Of a stretch of DNA of 15,836 nt, positions 13,555 through 15,836 are shown piece after piece. How positions within the stretch are numbered: position 1 is the stretch's first letter; each line of letters opens with the position of its first letter. This stretch comes from Candidatus Zipacnadia bacterium (GTDB lineage Bacteria > Armatimonadota > UBA5377 > JALGUK01). The DNA lies in assembly GCA_029820875.1 (NCBI GenBank), contig JALGUK010000043.1:1-15836 (forward strand). Reading direction: 5' to 3'. Under the pieces are notes generated by a model. The model ran no database searches, was not told the origin of the DNA, and saw only the letters and a list, made by a program, of their open reading frames with translations. The translations under genes and the position numbers were made by a program.

Positions 13555-14730
13555 ATGGCGGATTTCAAAGGCGTATTTTTTGCACAAATCACCGACTGTC
13601 ACGTCGGGGGCATTGGAATCAATCCGGTTGAGGCCAGGGCGAATCTTACCTGGGCCATTGAGGAGATTTCCGCGCTTGCTACTTGGCCGAGCTGCATCAT
13701 TGCAACCGGAGACGTTATCCATGGCGGTACGGCCGCCGAACTGCGCGAATACGCCGAGCAGATAGCGCAATCGCGGGTGCCCGTGTACAGCTCTCCCGCA
13801 AACCATGATTTGTGGGGCGAGGAGGACACATCCGCCTGGCAGGAGACTATCGGCCCGTTGCGCCAGTCAGTGGACCTGGACGGCTTGCGAATCGTACTGT
13901 GGGATGACTCGCAGTACCACCCCGAGCAAGACGTGTGGGACGCCGGCGCGACCCGCGAGCAGCTTGAGTGGCTTGATGCAGAGCTTTCCGTGCCGCAGCC
14001 TTGCGTGGTCGCGCACCACATTCCCATTCTTCCCATCGGCGATGACTTCCACGACAAGTGGCGGGGCAGTAACGCGCCGGAGGTGCTTGAACTGATGCGC
14101 CGCCACCGCGTGCTCGCCGCAATCACCGGGCACTGGCATCGCAATGGCGAGTGGGACGCAGGCGGGACGCGCGTTATCAACACCGGCTCCCTGGCCGGCT
14201 GGCAGTGGACCGGGACCTTTCCGCATTGCACCTTTCCGACCCGACCCGGCTACCGTCTCTTTCACTACGATGGCACGCTGCACACGCTCTGGCGTGAAGG
14301 CTCCTACTGGCAGACCCCGGCGCCTACGCCGCAGGTAACCCTCGAGTGGATTGGCCCCGCCCACACCGGCGGCCCGCGCCCGCAGGTGCGTCCGGTTGAG
14401 GTGGCCGGGCCATGCAATATGCGCGCAACTGCTTACAGCATGGCAGGCCGGGTTGAAAGTGTGGAGTGGAGCGTGGCGAGCCGGCAATGGCATAAAATGA
14501 CGATGGTTTACGACGGCCTCTGGAGCGAGTGGGAGGCCGCGCTTGAACCGGAAATGCTCAGAACCGGCGGTGAGGCAATCTGCTGCGTCCGATGTCGAGA
14601 TGCCGAAGGTCGTTTGGCATACGATGAGGTGCCAATCCGATTTGAGCAGCGGGACCCGACGGCCGCCGGCGGCGCGCCTGCACATGCGAGCGGGGAGATG
14701 CTGTTTGAGTTGTTCACATCACCAAGATAG
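13555..14730 (+). CDS. Calcineurin-like metallophosphoesterase
   Basis: A 391-residue protein with all the dinuclear-metal motifs: D14 and H16 (QITDCH), D53 (IATGDVIHGG), N83-H84 (SSPANHD, with Ala where GNH is usual), H154-H155 (VVAHHIP), and H193 with H195 (TGHWHRNG). The catalytic domain ends near residue 250. The remaining about 140 residues look beta-rich (VESVEWSVASRQWHKM, LWSEWEAALEPEM) and resemble the Ig-like tail found on some secreted or surface phosphoesterases, yet no signal peptide is visible. The ATG at 13555 has only a weak ribosome binding site, 32 bases after the dehydrogenase stop, which suggests coupling within one transcript. Substrate could be a phosphodiester or phosphomonoester; it cannot be decided from sequence. 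Confidence 0.88.
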   Translation: MADFKGVFFAQITDCHVGGIGINPVEARANLTWAIEEISALATWPSCIIATGDVIHGGTAAELREYAEQIAQSRVPVYSSPANHDLWGEEDTSAWQETIGPLRQSVDLDGLRIVLWDDSQYHPEQDVWDAGATREQLEWLDAELSVPQPCVVAHHIPILPIGDDFHDKWRGSNAPEVLELMRRHRVLAAITGHWHRNGEWDAGGTRVINTGSLAGWQWTGTFPHCTFPTRPGYRLFHYDGTLHTLWREGSYWQTPAPTPQVTLEWIGPAHTGGPRPQVRPVEVAGPCNMRATAYSMAGRVESVEWSVASRQWHKMTMVYDGLWSEWEAALEPEMLRTGGEAICCVRCRDAEGRLAYDEVPIRFEQRDPTAAGGAPAHASGEMLFELFTSPR

Positions 14731-14802
14731 GAACGGCTGTGATGCGACAATAAATGGCCCTACGGGCCCTATCCGACCAACCAGAAAAGGAGATGCTGCT
14801 TC

Positions 14803-15363
14803 ATGATGCCGACGCGTGATGAAGCTATGGCCCTATTGCGCGAGTTCACCAAGAATGAAAACCTGGTAAAGCACGGCCTGGCGGTCGAGGCGGCCATGCG
14901 CGCGTATGCGCGCAAGTTCGGAGAGGACGAGGACGAATGGGGGATAGTGGGGCTGATTCACGACTTTGACTACGAGCGCTGGCCGAATGCTCCCGACCAC
15001 CCGCTCAAGGGCGCCGAAATCCTAAAGGAGCGCGGATGGCCCGAGCACCTTATCCGCGCTGTGAAGTCTCATGCGGAGTACCTGGGCATCCCGCGCGAAA
15101 CGCCGATGGAGAAGGCGCTGTTCGCCGTAGACGAGCTCACCGGCTTCATCGTCGCCGTCGCGCTGGTGCGGCCGAGCAAGAGCATCATGGACGTGAAGGT
15201 CTCATCGGTGAAGAAAAAGTTCAAGGCGAAGGCATTCGCGGCGGGGGTCAACCGCGAAGACATCTTCATGGGGGCACAAGAGCTGGGTGTGGACATTGAC
15301 GAGCACATCCAGACCGTTCTCGAGGCCATGCAGGGTATCGCTCAGGAGCTTGGACTGGCCTGA
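14803..15363 (+). CDS. HD-domain phosphohydrolase family protein
   Basis: A 186-residue protein with tandem ATG starts (14803 and 14806) and AAGGAG at 14787-14792, 10 bases before the first. The HD metal-binding set is present: H24 (VKHGLAVE), H53-D54 (LIHDFDYERWP), further histidines H66 and H90 (KSHAEYLG), and D110 (FAVDELTGF). This is the compact HDIG-type fold related to phosphohydrolases acting on nucleotides or phosphate esters. A lysine-rich segment (SSVKKKFKAKAF) follows the core. No membrane segment is seen. It lies 72 bases after the metallophosphoesterase and is probably the last gene of the same operon, its stop being only six bases from that of the convergent coiled-coil gene. 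Substrate is unknown. Confidence 0.88.
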   Translation: MMPTRDEAMALLREFTKNENLVKHGLAVEAAMRAYARKFGEDEDEWGIVGLIHDFDYERWPNAPDHPLKGAEILKERGWPEHLIRAVKSHAEYLGIPRETPMEKALFAVDELTGFIVAVALVRPSKSIMDVKVSSVKKKFKAKAFAAGVNREDIFMGAQELGVDIDEHIQTVLEAMQGIAQELGLA

Positions 15364-15369
15364 AACAGC

Positions 15370-15836
15370 TTACTTGTCCGATGCCTGCTCCTCCTCGGAC
15401 CAGTTCCTGTAGCCCTTGACCTGCTGGTACAGCCTCCAAACGCGTATCCAGAGTGCCTTGTGGTCGCGCAAAAGCTGCTCCTGGTGGTTGGCGATATCGC
15501 GGACCTGCTCGGCGAGGGTGTTGAGCTTCTCAAGGGCTGTCCTGGGCGTCTCCGGGTTCTCCTCAAGCGTTCCCTGGAGCACCGAGAGCTTTTCCAGCGC
15601 CCCTTGAAGGTCCTCGTGGGGCACGTTTTTCATCTCAACGACAATCCCCTGGAGCTGTCCGGTGAACCGAGCGTACTCATCGAGCCTGCGGTGCATGCGT
15701 CCGAACATGTAGCGGATGTCATCAAACAGGCTCCGGACGGCATCAGGCTCTCTGGAAAGCCGTTCAGGGTCTCCCGCGAATGTTTCCTTGAGTTCGTCCA
15801 AGGTCGCGCAGATGTCGCTGTATTTGGTGGGCCGCA
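15370..15836 (-). CDS. Coiled-coil protein of unknown function, C-terminal part; gene runs off right edge
   Basis: The minus-strand frame ending in TAA (15372-15370) stays open to the right edge, so the start is outside the window. A TTG at 15801 could begin a 143-residue product, but it has no ribosome binding site, and the upstream codons (PTKYSDICAT) read as ordinary protein. The visible part is highly charged and helical: RSLFDDIRYMFGRMHRRLDE, then heptad-like LEKLSVLQGTLEENP and LNTLAEQVRDIANHQEQLL, ending WIRVWRLYQQVKGYRNWSEE. This suggests a dimeric or oligomeric coiled coil, or a C-terminal tail of a larger protein. There is no signal peptide or membrane segment in view. I do not recognise the family. 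It converges on the HD-domain gene. Confidence 0.7.
   Translation of the reverse strand, partial: RPTKYSDICATLDELKETFAGDPERLSREPDAVRSLFDDIRYMFGRMHRRLDEYARFTGQLQGIVVEMKNVPHEDLQGALEKLSVLQGTLEENPETPRTALEKLNTLAEQVRDIANHQEQLLRDHKALWIRVWRLYQQVKGYRNWSEEEQASDK

Noticed and set aside
14756..14768. GGCCC-TAC-GGGCC palindrome before the HD-domain gene as a terminator
   Set aside because: The stem is only five pairs with a three-base loop and no T-run follows; the next gene seems to belong to the same operon.
1..15836. CRISPR array, tRNA or rRNA genes, insertion sequences, prophage genes
   Set aside because: No regularly spaced repeats, cloverleaf-like segments, transposase or phage motifs were found by reading both strands.

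Overview
The window is GC-rich, densely coding bacterial chromosome. Its genes suit a free-living, polysaccharide-using bacterium from a group such as Armatimonadota, Planctomycetota or a neighbouring lineage: secreted beta-propeller, SGNH hydrolase with a CBM9-like tail, D-lyxose-type isomerase and a full partner-switching cassette. That placement is only an impression; there is no rRNA, tRNA, CRISPR, insertion sequence or prophage gene.

Layout. 1-508 holds minus-strand material: the truncated end of one gene (419-508), then the frame-broken start of a secreted protein leaving the left edge. 509-3095 (+) is a secreted beta-propeller, disrupted by two small tandem duplications, and a D-lyxose isomerase-like cupin. 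3305-6846 (+) is a compact signalling operon: CheY-like receiver, soluble GAF histidine kinase, a zinc-finger/SpoIIE phosphatase/RsbW-like kinase fusion, and a STAS anti-anti-sigma factor. 6873-8582 (-) is an exported SGNH hydrolase. A 321-base intergenic region carries a good sigma70-type promoter with an operator-like palindrome, then the RelA/SpoT homologue (8904-11084), followed by a broken adenine-N6 DNA methylase (11096-11922). 11945-12322 (-) is a two-CBS protein. 12581-15363 (+) is a run of zinc alcohol dehydrogenase-like protein, metallophosphoesterase and HD-domain protein, meeting a partial coiled-coil gene (-) that leaves the right edge.

How it fits together. The signalling operon joins a phosphorelay (receiver plus kinase) to a general-stress partner-switching module, with phosphatase and anti-sigma kinase activities on one polypeptide that begins with cysteine-rich, probably zinc-binding, fingers. 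No sigma factor is present, so the output is unknown. The (p)ppGpp enzyme next door has its own promoter and an unusual synthetase signature.

A recurring oddity is small lesions in otherwise well-conserved genes: a frameshift after a signal peptide, 7-bp and 17-bp perfect tandem duplications in the propeller, loss of motif IV plus a frameshift in the methylase, and an apparent in-frame loss between the catalytic zinc ligands of the dehydrogenase. These may be real decay or reversible variation, or assembly errors; only reads can decide.
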